From: Vicugna pacos
Taxonomy: Eukaryota; Chordata; Mammalia; Artiodactyla; Camelidae
Direction: 5' to 3'
DNA length: 64,000 nucleotides
Assembly: GCF_048564905.1 (NCBI RefSeq)
Contig: NC_132989.1
Coordinates: forward strand, 103,456,257-103,520,256
Part shown: one piece after another, positions 51,600 to 62,869 of the stretch
Numbering within the stretch: the stretch's first letter is position 1
How the letters are laid out: every line of letters begins with the position of its first letter
Notes under the pieces: model-generated
Told to the model about the DNA's origin: nothing
The model's database searches: none
What the model saw: only the letters and a program-made list of their open reading frames with translations
Program-made: the position numbers and the translations under genes

Positions 51600-52500
51600 C
51601 ACATAGAAAAAATAGTCTTTAGAATTTAAAGGTATAATAACAAACATAAAAAGCTCAATGGATGATGTGGAGAGTAACATTTGGAACATAATTAAGAAAG
51701 GAAAGTAAGAAGACAAAGAAATAGAAAATCAGAGCTAAAGGAGGATGGAATTAAAGGGAAAAACAGTGAGAACCAGTGTCTGAATAATAGGAGTTCCGGA
51801 ACAAGAAAAATGGAAGAGAAGGCATATCAATGAAAAATTAATTAGAATGTCCGAGGAACAGAATGGTATGGGATTGCAGAATGACAGTTCTGCCTGGTGA
51901 GTATCCTGCAATTTTGACAGAAATATACAAACACCAAAGAGCAATACCTTACATTTCCAGAAATCTACACAGACAAAAGCTTCTATGAAGCTCCCAAAGA
52001 AAAATAGATCCATGGGTCTCATGCAAAGATCAGGCATCAGAAAGACTACAGATTTCTTACCAGCAATACTAATATGAAGAAGACGATGGAGTATTATATT
52101 CCATATTCTCAAGAAAAATGATATCCAGCCTTGCTTTTCTTGTCCCACAAGAGAATACTTGTACATTCAATAGTTGGATGTCACATCAAAATCAAAGAGT
52201 GAAAAACAGCAAAAAGGGAAAATACACTGAAGAGTGGAGAGACAAAGGATTCTGATGAAGAAAAATCAGTGGCTAACAGTTGTGAGCAAAGTTTGGATCT
52301 TAAACTGTCTCCTTTGGAACATGTCAGAAGGTATTGAGAGGTCGTCTTCAGAAAAAAGATGAAACCTGTTTAGCCTTAGCAGCTTGAGGAAATTAAGGTA
52401 GTTGTGGAAGAGTTTGTGGTTGAAATAAAGGGAAAGAAGCACAGAAAATGAAGAATTTAAATAATTTGTATTTGCGAGGAAAGGAAAAAGCAAGAGTGGC
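51600..52500 (+). mobile_element. old L1 fragment, plus orientation
   Basis: GGAGTTCCGGAACAAGAAAAATGG, AGCTTCTATGAAGCTCCC, CAGGCATCAGAAAGACTACAGATTTC, AAGAAGACGATGGAGTATTATATTCC follow an L1M segment in the ORF1/ORF2 junction region. The minus-strand frames at 51735-52166 and 52266-52493 are antisense to it and are not genes. Confidence 0.55.
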
Positions 52501-52621
52501 GTTAAAGATATTTTGTTGGAGAGGAAACTTAATCATTGTGGGGCTGGAGGAATGAAACCAAAATCAACTCTGTTTTTAAAAATCGACCTTAATCATATTT
52601 ACAAAGAAAGATTGAAACTAA

Positions 52622-53109
52622 TGCTTAGAGGAAGAAAAATTTTCCCTTCTTCCCTTCCAGGTTCTTTCGCGAGCCTAATAATTAAATTGAAATAAGATAA
52701 ATTAACAGGAAGAAAACAAATTTAATTTTGGACAAGTCAGAGTCCCAAAGAAGTAACCCAAGTAGGCAGCTTTTATATCTTTTAGACAAAGAAACAATAC
52801 TTTGTGAAGAATTGGCAAAAAAAAAAAAAAGGAGGGGGGTTTGGGATTGAGGTAGTAAATTAATGAAAAAGTAACAAGTTTGTTTATACAGCCTTCTTGG
52901 CCCTGAATTCCCTGTCTCTGGCGATAAGGATGCCTTCTACCCTCGAGGTGAAGGGATGGCAGCCTTCACATGGGGAATTTATTTCCTGCTTTCAGGACAA
53001 AGGAGGGTCAGAAAATCTTTGTTGCACCTGCTCTTTCTAGAGTAACTTTAATTCAAAATAATTAATATGCCAAAGTGACATATTTGGGGGCAGCCTGCAC
53101 TGAATCCCA
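52622..53109 (-). mobile_element. 3' LTR of the ERV1 fossil
   Basis: On the minus strand it begins TGGGATTCAG just after a purine tract (AGAGGAGGGA) and ends near GCTTAGAGG in plus coordinates, giving TG...CA ends and about 488 bp. The phrase AAATATGTCACTTTGGCATA recalls MER34-type ERV1 LTRs, but that assignment is from memory. It contains an A-run at about 52817-52830. Confidence 0.6.
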
Positions 53110-55990
53110 TAAGGTCCCTCCTCTGAAAATTTCCTGTAAGTTTCGTATATTTAAAGCTGAGCTGGTGACTGTGGAGAACAGAACTGGGTTAGTTGCTGGG
53201 TGGTAAGAGATCTGCAAAGGGAGGAAAGATTAGATTGAGAATGAAAAACAAAACAAAAAAAGATCAAATTGAAGCACATTTCCTCATACCCCATTAAACC
53301 AGCCCCCTAATCCTTGGAATAGACCAGTCCAATAAAATGGCTCTGCTTCATTTATCTGATGGAAAATATTAATCTTCTCTTTTAATAGATGTAAGGTAGA
53401 CACTATTTGTTTCTGTTTGATTTACACAGAAGCGACATTCCCCCACTGACGGCATAAGCTCCTCCCTCCTGGGCAGTCAGTGCACCTATTAAGGACACTC
53501 CAGTTTAGAGTGCGACACAGGCTAGGCTGTTCACTTCTGCCTGGAGCAGAGCTCAAGTTCACATAGTGGTATTGAACTCTTGTTCTGTTACCATAAAAAG
53601 ATTCAAGACCACCTTTTCCCCTTCATAAGTTCTAAAGCTTGGGACTATGGTCCTCAACACTGAAAATAGCTTGGGGTGGTGAGACACAAGTGTATATCCT
53701 GTGATTTTTCATCCAATATCTTTTTATGGCATGTCTTTATGGACAGAGGAGCTTAAGTTTGTAATTGGCTGGTATTTAAGGTAGAGTTGTCTGGTGACAG
53801 AAGAAGCGAAGTATCGGAGTCCATAACATCCTGACCATTTAGATGGGAACACTTTATATATCTCGTTGTCACATAGCATAAAAAGACTGGTGTGACTCAA
53901 AGACAAGGTCAGAGTGAGTCTATAATTTTGCAGACCTGGGGATTCTGTGCTGCTGGTAATGTTAGATCCACGTATCTCCACTTTCCATGTACTCCTGTCA
54001 GTTTGTAAGATTTCACAAGTTGTGAAATCGCTGCAATTTGGCTTGGCAGCTATAAAGTTTAGTTTTGTCATCTGGTCCAGATTTTCGGTCCACTCATGTG
54101 TGTAGTTTGGGGTATTGGGCAGTCTAATTAGCAGAGCAGTCGAGACACAGCCCAAGTCGTGCAGGGGTGGACTGTGAACCATCTTAAATATTTGGAGATT
54201 TGGCAAACATCTGTGCATAAAAGGCAGTGCTAGAGTCACCTGACAGGTTTGAAGATGTCATTTATGGACTCAAGCCAGAATTTGGCTGCAATATTGCCCT
54301 GGTATGTCACCCAGGAAAGATCCAGGGACATGTCTGTTTTTAATATAAAGGGAAAAATTTTCACCAATTGTCTTCATCTGGTGAAGTCCCTGAGTTTCTA
54401 CAGAGATTTTCCTGGGCCTACATAACTCACTAGAAGAAGAGGCAGACTGATTTTTCTCTAGCCATGGGTACCGTGCGCTGTCGTTCCTTCATCTTCTGCA
54501 TTTAGTTCACTAGGTATTCACACCGGCAGAAATGAGAACTAGTTCAGACTCACGATAGACGTTGACATAACCAACAGTTAGTCTGATTAGTTAACATGAC
54601 CAGGGTTTGGTGAACTGGCGTAAGGGGGTGTATGGCTTAAAAGTAATAGTTAATAAGGGCAAGACCCAGGTTGAGAGAAAGCGCATAGTGAAAACGGGGA
54701 GTAGAACTGGGAAACAAGTGACCTCCAGTCGGCGTTCTAATACATGATTAAATTAATGTGGAAGAAAAAAAGTGTTCTTTAATAAGAAAAGGTGTTTTTT
54801 GTTTGCTTTGTTGTATCTATTCATGTATTTATTCGCTTGTGTATGGGGAGTCTATAAAGGAGGTGGGGGGTAGGTGAAAGTGAACTTTCTTGATCCCTGT
54901 TCTAGGGCAGAGTTGTCTGCTTTATGATGCCATCTGCTTCTGGAGACTGGGAACCGGCTCTGGAAAGCTTCCTTTAAGGTCACCTATAGAGATTGTCTTC
55001 CAGTTATCTTGGGGATAATAATCTGGGTCCATTTTGGTATGGGTGTGTGAATCCAGGAGGATATTTCTTTTATTTTGATGGCAGAGCAGGTGGCTAGCAG
55101 TACATTATAAGGTCCTTCCCGGCAAGGTGGCAATGCCTGTTTCCTTCCAAAGCCCTTGATGTAGACCTGGTCTCCTGGTTGAAAGGGATGGCAAGTATTG
55201 TCAGTCTGTGGAGATCATGCTCCTTTCACCTGCTGGCAACATGCTCCAAGTATACCAGTTAGTTCTTGTATATAGCTAGTCATGGCTTCAGGCCATTCAT
55301 GTAAATTTCACAGTATTCACTTAAGCCAGGAATGGAAGGTTCAGTGATGCCAGTAGGCATAACAATTAGACATAAAAGGGATTTTAGGAAAGACCCATCA
55401 AGAAACTGGACTTCAATGGACAGAAGCATAGTTCTGGAATACTCCAAATAGGTGACATGGATTAAACTCTTTTGAAATAAGTTTGGACCCTGATACCACA
55501 GGGTCTAATTGGCATGAGTAATATGTTATAGGACGTCTCTAAGAGGCAAAAGATTGTCCTAAAATACCTGCAGCAATCCCATTATTATCACGGCAGTAAA
55601 GATGAAAAGGTTTGTCAAATTAGGTAAGCTCAGAGCAAGGAATGTGGCTAATGTTAATTTTAAAGCTTCAAAGGGGATTAATGCCTCTGAAGCTCAGGAA
55701 ATTGGCTTTGGGTAGTGTCCGGGAGGATGGCATAGAGTGGTCCAGCAAGGTCAGAAAACTCAGGAACCCACTGGCTACAATAGCCAGGTGCTCCTAGAAA
55801 TGTATGTACCTTTTTTTTAAATTTGGGGGAGCAGGATGGACAAAATTGACTCCAGGATCTTTGGGGTGAACCTTTGAATGCCCCACATCTCAGTCTCATG
55901 TCCTCAGTGGGCAACAGTGGTTTATACTCATGGACTCCTTCAGCTAGTGCCTTTAGGTCTTTAGAGACCTAACAAAGAGTCTCACAAATT
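52622..55990 (-). mobile_element. broken ERV1 (gammaretrovirus-like) fossil
   Basis: Read on the minus strand, this is a partial endogenous retrovirus of class I. Its parts, from high to low coordinate, are an RT thumb/RNase H region (about 55990-55500, motif FLGAPGYCSQWVPEFSDLA), an integrase C-terminal part (about 55290-54970, motif PFQPGDQVYIKG), an env part (about 54900-53270, surface-unit motif KWSGCYGLRYF and a membrane-proximal region near 53300-53560), a purine-rich tract, and one LTR. Gag, protease, the RT core and a 5' LTR are not seen. It is clearly broken, with many interruptions in every part and large losses at its 5' side. The level of decay suggests an old, pre-camelid insertion. 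The exact ERV1 family is uncertain. Confidence 0.85.
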
Positions 55991-55994
55991 CAGG

Positions 55995-56425
55995 TGAAAA
56001 AAATGAGCTAAATATCAAAAAACAAAATATAAAATTATACTGAAGGGCAGCTATATGTCCTTAATAAATAGAGTTACATCAATTTTTGAGAATAAGAAGT
56101 GTTCATGTTTAAGATGATACTCTTCCCAATTTAATCTGTGAATTCATTGCAATTCCAATCAAATTTTTAGCAAGATTTTTGTTCTTTATTTATTTTAGTT
56201 TTTTAATAGAAAGTAACATGCTGATGTAAAAACATGTATGGGAAGGACTAAGAACCCCAAGACAATTTTTTTAAAAGACAGATAGGAAGGTACTTATTTG
56301 AACGGATATTAACAATCATTGCAAAGTTTCAGAGATTGAGTGTTATTAGTAATAATGTCAATTATTGGTGCCAATAGACAAATAGAGCAAAATAGAAAGC
56401 TCTAAAATATACCCTTGGTTACATA
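55995..56425 (+). mobile_element. old L1 ORF2 fragment, left half
   Basis: TGTGAATTCATTGCAATTCC, AACATGCTGATGTAAAAACATG and GACAAATAGAGCAAAATAGAAAGC follow L1 ORF2 late sequence in the plus sense. The element continues at 57880 after the retrocopy. Confidence 0.65.
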
Positions 56426-57870
56426 AAAATTTTTGCTTTTTTCTTTGGAGGAACATCAGTTTTATTGGGCGCTTGTGCTTAATAACATGAGGGCATGCAC
56501 CCCCAAAGAGGGGATTGAGCTCTGCCCAGTCACTGCTGGTGGAAGACATGTAAGGGCCCAAGACCAGGCCGGCCAGCTCCCTCAGACAGCCACCAAGCCC
56601 AGTTGTGAAGCCTCAACCAATGGCTACTGCAGTGAATGTCCAGTGTCCTGGGTTAGGAAGCAGCAGAGGTCATGGGTCACCCAGGGTGGGCCACACAAAA
56701 AGCCAGGGTGCTACTGAGTGGACAGAGGGAGGGGCATCTCCCTGTCCCTCTGGAAATATCCTGAGACCCAAGCCAGACTGGCCCCTTGGTGGCCCATCCT
56801 CAGGCCTGCCCCGAGTTCCTGGGCAGCCACACTCCTTCTCTTCAGGGGCTCTCCAGTCCTGTTACTAAGTCCAAACTCATTCTGCTCACCGCACAACAGG
56901 CCAACAATTGGAGACAGGTGTTGAGGCAAGGAATATTGACTTTATTTGAAAAGTCAACAGACAGAAAAGATGACAGACTAATGTCCTGGAGATCCATCTT
57001 CCCCAAGTCAGAATTCAGGCTCCATATGTATTAAAAAGGGGAGGGGATGTGGTTGGTTGTTGCAAATTTCTTGGGGTCAGGATCCTTTGTTCTTGCAGCT
57101 GTCCATGTAGATCAGGTCGTGATGTTCCTGAAAACTTCCAAGACAAATGTTATTCTCTGTAATGCAACTTTTTATCTCTCTATGAATGCAAAAGTGTTCT
57201 ACCCTTAAACATTAGAGCCTTGAGAATGGGCTATCCTGTGTATTTGAGGCTATAGGCAACATTCTTTTACAAAAGGAGCAGAACCAGTATGACTAAGCAC
57301 AAGAAACAGAGCACATGATTGGAGCTAAAGGAACAGATCTAATATGGAGTCAGATTTGTTCTTCCCTATTACAGTCCTGCCTCTGGGCCTCGCCGCCCCA
57401 CCATCCAAGAGTGGGAGCAGGCTCCAGGCTGGCCAGCGTGGCTGACCATATACACCTCATCCTGGGACGCAGTCCAGTGGGGGCCAGGCTGCCCTGGCAG
57501 GTTCAGGGAGTGCCAGGCAGAAGGTAGGCTCCAAAAGTGAGGTGGCTCCTAGGATGTGGATAACTGCAACCTGGCATGTTCTGGGGACGCCATGTCCATC
57601 GTGGACTTCTGGACGCCAAGGGCCATGAAGGAGAGTTGACTACAACAATGCTGAAGACCAGACTGGTGGCCATGTTGTTGAGGAAACCCAGCTCAGCATG
57701 CTTGGCCAGGTGGTTGACATTGTGCTTAACCCATGAAGATATGCAACACCAGGGAGTTGGGGAAGGCGAGCTGGGGCCTTACTCGATAACCTTCACCTGG
57801 GAGGCATTTGTCATCTGCATCATGATGCAACACACCCTCCATACTGCCCTTATTGTTAGCCTAACAAATC
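56426..57870 (-). pseudogene. processed retrocopy, parent gene not identified
   Basis: A GC-rich block inside AT-rich L1 sequence. On the minus strand it ends in AATAAA (56461-56466 on plus) about 30 bases before an A-rich tail (T-rich on plus, about 56426-56445), as expected for a reverse-transcribed mRNA. Interrupted pieces of a reading frame can be read near 57850-57560 (for example HLAKHAELGFLNNMA), followed by what looks like a long 3' UTR. No intron-like sequence is seen apart from the LTR insertion. I do not recognise the parent gene. The frames listed on both strands here are remains or shadows of this copy. An alternative is a GC-rich repeat I do not know. Confidence 0.5.
56860..57373 (-). 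mobile_element. solo LTR (ERV1-like), 514 bp, TSD GTCC
   Basis: It starts TGTTACTAAG and ends CCCTATTACA on the plus strand, so the ends are TG...CA on both strands. It is flanked by a perfect 4-bp duplication GTCC (56856-56859 and 57374-57377), typical of class I elements. In the minus sense it carries AATAAA near its 3' third (TTTATT at 56941-56946). No internal retroviral sequence remains beside it. It does not resemble the LTR at 52622, so it is a different family. Clean ends and TSD suggest it is the youngest layer here. Confidence 0.85.
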
Positions 57871-57879
57871 AAAACAGAT

Positions 57880-58420
57880 AGATAAATAGACAAATAAATA
57901 AATAAAAATACCTGTAATTATATAGAAATTTTTAGATGAAAGAGTTGTAACTAAAATCAATGCTTTGTTAAATAACTATTTTAAATCCTTATTAGAAAAT
58001 GATCTGTTGCTAACACCACACACACGCACAACATTCAGATGGTAAAAGTGAGCTAAATGTCAAAGAAAGTTTTAAAAATATTAAAAGTGAAGAGACTATA
58101 TGAAACCGTGAATGTGACTTTGGGTTAGGCAATATTTCTTGATTAAGATACAAAAAAGAATAACCATAAAAAAATGATTAATAAAATTAACCACATTGAA
58201 ATTAATATTTTTTAAGACCAAAGAAACTGTTACCAATGTTAAAGGAAACATCCTGGAACAAAAGAAGACACTTGTAATGATACAACAACAAAGCAGTAAT
58301 ATTTAGATGTATGAAGAATTTCTTACAAATTGAGAAGACAATGACAGAGCAAGAGAAACATAGGAAAGAAAAGATCTGAATGCACAAAAGAGATACACCG
58401 AATTGCCTGCAAAAATTAGG
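57880..58420 (+). mobile_element. old L1 ORF2 fragment, right half
   Basis: Continues the L1 interrupted at 56425: TTTGGGTTAGGCAATATTTCTTG, AATAACCATAAAAAAATG, AAATTAACCACATTG and CTTACAAATTGAGAAGACAATG follow L1 ORF2/3' end order. The minus frame 58202-58438 is antisense to it. Confidence 0.7.
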
Positions 58421-58479
58421 TGAGGAAGTGTGTCTCATTCAAAGGAACAGCAAATGCAAAAACAGGAGATGAAAATAAA

Positions 58480-59060
58480 CTTAGCATGTTTAAGAAACAG
58501 GAAGACATGTTTCAGAAACAGTGAGTTGAAGTGGTTATAGGGAGAATGGAAAGACATGAGATCAATATAACATGTCAGGGCTACATCACAATGTTGTTGT
58601 AAATGAGGGTAAAGCATTTAGACTGTTGGAAATGTGATGTCGTGGGTGGGTTTGGAGCAGAGTAGTGGCATGAAACAATTTGTTTTTTTAAATGACTTCT
58701 CTGGCTATTGGGTGGAAAGTAACCACAGAAGGATGGAAATAGAAGTGGGGAGACTAGGTGGAAACTTCAGTGACAGATTTCAATTACTTGTGTTAGAATG
58801 GCAGCAGTGGAGAAGAAGAAACAGAAGAAACAGCTGGAAGTACACTGGAAGTCCAAAAGGATTTGCTCATGGAATAAATGGGTAGAGTAGGGAGGAGAAA
58901 ATTTCAATGACCCCTCGGATTTTAGTTTGAAAAACTGGCTTGATAATCATGCAGTTTACTAAAATGAGAAGATTGATTTCTGGAAAGGGTGGAGATGAAG
59001 CATTCGGTTTAGGACAAGTACTATTATGCAAATTGTAAAAATATAAAATATAGGAAACAA
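58480..59060 (+). repeat. ancient mammal-wide interspersed repeat
   Basis: GACTTCTCTGGCTATTGGGTGG, GAAGTGGGGAGACTAGG, GGCAGCAGTGGAGAAG, AAAAGGATTTGCTCATGG, GGTTTAGGACAAGT follow the family seen at 10715 and 24195, in the same orientation. Confidence 0.55.
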
Positions 59061-59495
59061 AATGCACCCGACTTCAAGATGATGCCTTGTAGAAGGCTAT
59101 AAGACAAGGAATGATAGGACAGAGAAAGCTTCAATTGATGAATTACAGTTTATTTTAATTTTATTTTCTTTCTTAAAGCAGAAAGGATCCACCATAAATT
59201 GGACAAAATTTTGACATTTATGGAACCCTGGCACTCACTTGTTTGTTTTATTATTCTCTATGTTTTTCTTTATATTCCATTATATTGGCATCCATTTCCT
59301 TTGGGAATTATAGCCAGACTTATAAGCCTGGAGTTGACGGGGGGTGAAGGGGTGGAGTCTGATGAAGGGTGGGATAGCTTCAAGATAAATTATGCTAACT
59401 TTGTATTCAGGAATAATAATCATGCAGAAAAATATGCATAACAAAACTGCACAATTCAGTATATTTTCTCATTTATTTTCACAAACCAGCTTAAA
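59061..59495. other. CDH10: unassigned intronic sequence
   Basis: No recognised feature. The frame at 59199-59441 has no recognisable content. Confidence 0.3.
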
Positions 59496-59499
59496 TTTA

Positions 59500-60450
59500 G
59501 AATACTTCAAAATTGTATCCCCTCTTCTTTATTTCTATTGTGTTATTGTCATGTGCTTTCTGTCAGCATCCAAAGATATTATTATTATTGTTTTGTATAT
59601 TCAGTAATCATTTATATTTACCACATAATTGCAGTTCTGGTGTTTTCATTCCCTTCACAAGTTTTATTTGGGATCATTTTGTTCTGTGAAAACTTCAGTT
59701 TAACATTCCTTTTACTGAATGCCTAAGGGGGTAAATACCCTTAGTTTTTGTCCAAGAAAATACTTATTTCACCTTCCTTTGTGAAGCCTACTTTTGCACA
59801 GTGTAGAATTTCAGGTAGCTAGTCATTTTCTATCACTGCTTTAAGATGTCATTCCACTGTATTTTGACTTCCATCATTCTGTTGAGAACAGACAGTCAGA
59901 CAAATACTGCTGCTTTGGAGTTGATGTATCCTTTTCTTCTGAATATGTTTACAGCTTTCTCTATGTTTTCAAATTTCAGAAAGTGACTATAATGGGGATG
60001 GTGGTTGTTTTACTTCTACTTATCCTTTTGGAATTCCTCAGATCTTACAGAATCTGTTGGTTGATATCTTTCACTAGTTTTTAAAAATTCGTACCCATTT
60101 TTCTTTTAAATATAATTTGTGTTCCATTCTCCTTTCTCTTTCTGGGAACCCAATTTCATGTATGTTGCAAATTTGATTCTGTTTAACAAGCATCCTATGA
60201 TCTTACCTATTTTTTTCTCATAATGTTTTCTGCCTGCATTTCAGTTTATGTATTTTTTATATACATAACTCCATGTTGGCCATCTCTGTTTATGTTCCAG
60301 AAGGCTAATCTTGTATTTTATCATATCCAATCTGCTATGAAAACTTTCTATAGATTTATGAATATCAGGCACTTTATTTTTGGTTTAAAATGATATTTTG
60401 ATTCTCTCCTCAGTCTATTTTCATCTGTTCTTTCCATCTTTTTCTTACAT
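59500..60450 (-). mobile_element. old L1-type fragment, minus orientation
   Basis: GTAGAATTTCAGGTAGCTAG, AAGATGTCATTCCACTGTATTTTGACTTCC, GATATCTTTCACTAGTTTTT, and CCATTCTCCTTTCTCTTTCTGGGAACCC follow a reversed L1M/HAL1 segment. It covers the same region as 29690-29935 but is longer. Confidence 0.65.
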
Positions 60451-60682
60451 TTTCACATGTATTATGCATGGTCGCATGGTTATCTTTCAGTTTTGTCTGC
60501 TAAATACAATATGTTAATCATATATAGTCTCTTTCTACTCTGTTTTTATTCTTATATAGGTCATATGATCTTGCCTTTTTGCATGGATACTTATTACCAC
60601 ATTACTATGTATAATGGGTTATTTTTCACTGGAAAGTTTTTGTTGTTGTTGTTTTTGTTTATGGGATTATTTGCTTATCATC

Positions 60683-61212
60683 TGTAATCACTAATTTTAT
60701 GTGTCAACCTAACTAGGATGTGGTGACCAGTTGTTTGGTCAAACACTAGTCTCACTAGTCTAGATGTCACTATGGAGGTATTTTTTTTTTTAGATGAACC
60801 TTTATAATGAATCTTTATAATCAGTAAAATATAATTAAAGCAGGTTACTCTCCATAATGTGGGTGGCCCTCATCCAATCAGCTGAAGACCTTAAGAGCAA
60901 AAACTGAAGTTTCCCAAAGGAAAATGACTTCAGCCTCAAAACTTTAATATAGAAACCCTGTCTGAGTTTCTAGTCTACTGACCTGTCCTGTGGATTTATA
61001 ACTCAGGATTGCAACAGCTACTCTAACCTGAATTTTGAGATACTCTGCTGTCCTTTCCTATGGATTCCAGACTTTGTAGCTTCCACAACCCCATGAGCCA
61101 ATTCCTTAAAATGATCTGATCAATAGGTAGATATAAAGAAAAATAGATATAGATACAGACATTAATATAGATTCTCTATTGGTTCTATTTCTTTGGTTAT
61201 AAAGCAATTAAT
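60683..61212 (+). mobile_element. MLT2-like ERVL LTR
   Basis: It begins TGTAATCACTAATTTTATGTG and contains GTGTCAACCTAACTAGG, AATGTGGGTGGCCCTCATCC, AATCAGCTGAAGACCTTAAG, CATGAGCCAATTCCTTA and ATTGGTTCTATTTC, in MLT2 order. It is a non-coding solo LTR of an old ERVL element, with no internal sequence beside it. I could not define a clean 5-bp duplication. Confidence 0.85.
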
Positions 61213-62650
61213 ATATCACTACAATTCAATCAGAGATTGAGGAAGTTCAGGCTAAATTGCCATTTGGAAAGCTTACGTCTACCACTGTTCATCCTTTTTC
61301 CAAGAGGGTGAAACCTTTTCTAGCTCTCTTGTCTCCAAATTCTTCAGACTATTTAGTTCCTTCCTTCAGAAATTCTCAGCCTCTTTTTCATTTGCTTGAT
61401 GCTGCTGCAACGACTGACAGAAGCCTCCAGGAGGGAATAAGCTGTGTGCTTTGCCACTTTGCATGAAGAACAGAGCATTTCTTGCTTTCTTTTCTCTCCT
61501 GCAGTGGCCATTTTTCAAGGGACCAAGTCTGTATTTTCAGCCTAGAGAGGCACTGAGAATTGTTGAATACCCCTAGGTGTGAAGGCCCTATAGATCCTCA
61601 GGCTCAATGTGACATTCTCTGGAGGGCTTTCAGATTTCATCTATTCATGAGTCTTTTTTTTTTTTCTTCAACCTAAGAATCACAAATCTCTGGGGATGTG
61701 ACAATTACATTCTGGCTTTCAGAAGCTTTCAGCCTGGCCCTTAGCCATCTACAGAATCATTATTCAACAAATATTTTACGGAAAGACTGGCAAAGCATTT
61801 GAAGACCTTCACTTCCCCATATTTCTACTCCAATGCCATGTGAACTCTAAAATCTTTTCTGATTTCTTTTATTCCAGAGGTACCTTCCTCTTGGGCAATC
61901 AAATTGCCCCGGGGAGAAAAAGCAGCTGCCAGTCCTCAGGTCACCTTCGAACAACCCTCTCCTCCCAGGTTTTAGTCCATTCAGTTCCTGTTGTCTACAC
62001 AGCAATGTGGCCTTGACAGTATAATTTTTTTCTTTCTTTCTTTGTAAGTCCAGCGGGATGTTCTGTATGTTGTCAGTGGGAATGCCATCCTGCTATTATT
62101 ACCCAACAACCTCATCCTACTCTTAATTAAATTACAGCTGTCTGCAGTGACTTACCATACAGTTTTAGAGAGAAATTATTATGTACTGTGAAGTGTTGGG
62201 AGTCTGTATGAATAGAAAATAGATTTGTAGTTCCATAAAGATTTATAAAAATAGTAGTTCAAAATTTGTAGTTGTTATAAAGTTTTATATGTTTATGTAT
62301 ATATATAATTTTATATGTGTGTATATATATATATTGAACACAGACACAAATTATAATTGAGGCACAAAAGAAGGAGCTCAATTCAGCCTTATAAAGGACT
62401 TTGAAAAGTGCTTTATATAAGAGATAAGACATAAATAGGATCTTTACTGGGGGTAAGAATTTTCAGACTGGATACATCAAGATAGTGGGGAAGGAGACAA
62501 GTTGTAGAGACGTGATATTTTCAGATAAGTTTGGGGACCAGGTTTCCTCATTTGATGAGGATATGAATGTCTCTTAGACAAATGAGCAACCTCCTGTCCT
62601 GAGGAGAACATTTCTTTTGATTTCTCATTTCCTTTTTTGTCTGTGTATGG
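61213..62650. other. CDH10: unassigned intronic sequence
   Basis: A T-run at about 61652-61664 and a TA-rich patch at about 62288-62335. No gene or RNA recognised. The frame 61257-61466 shows no family content. Confidence 0.35.
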
Positions 62651-62674
62651 AAAAACATATAAAATCTGCCTAGA

Positions 62675-62865
62675 ACAGGGGTTGTTAAATTTAGCGCTCT
62701 GTGGCCGTACTTCAGAGGCTATGTATGCTCCCTGACACTGCATATAACATTATTTTTGTATTTTTTACAACACACACAATTTTTTGATAGCATTCATAGA
62801 CCTTTTTCAGATTCTCATTTCAGTCAGTGCCCCCCAAAATCCAATAAAGGTAAAGATCCAAACTC
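62675..62865 (+). mobile_element. possible hAT-type (MER1 group) relic
   Basis: GGGGTTGTTAAATTTAGC at the start and GACCTTTTTCAGATTCTCATTTCAGTCAGTG with AATAAAGGTAAAGATCC at the end recall an old MER1-group DNA transposon. The exact family and ends are uncertain. Confidence 0.4.
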
Positions 62866-62869
62866 TTGT

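Noticed and set aside
53724-54239. 171-codon minus-strand frame as a possible captured host env gene
   Set aside because: It is only a piece of env within a clearly broken ERV1 fossil, without the rest of the protein or any sign of preservation.
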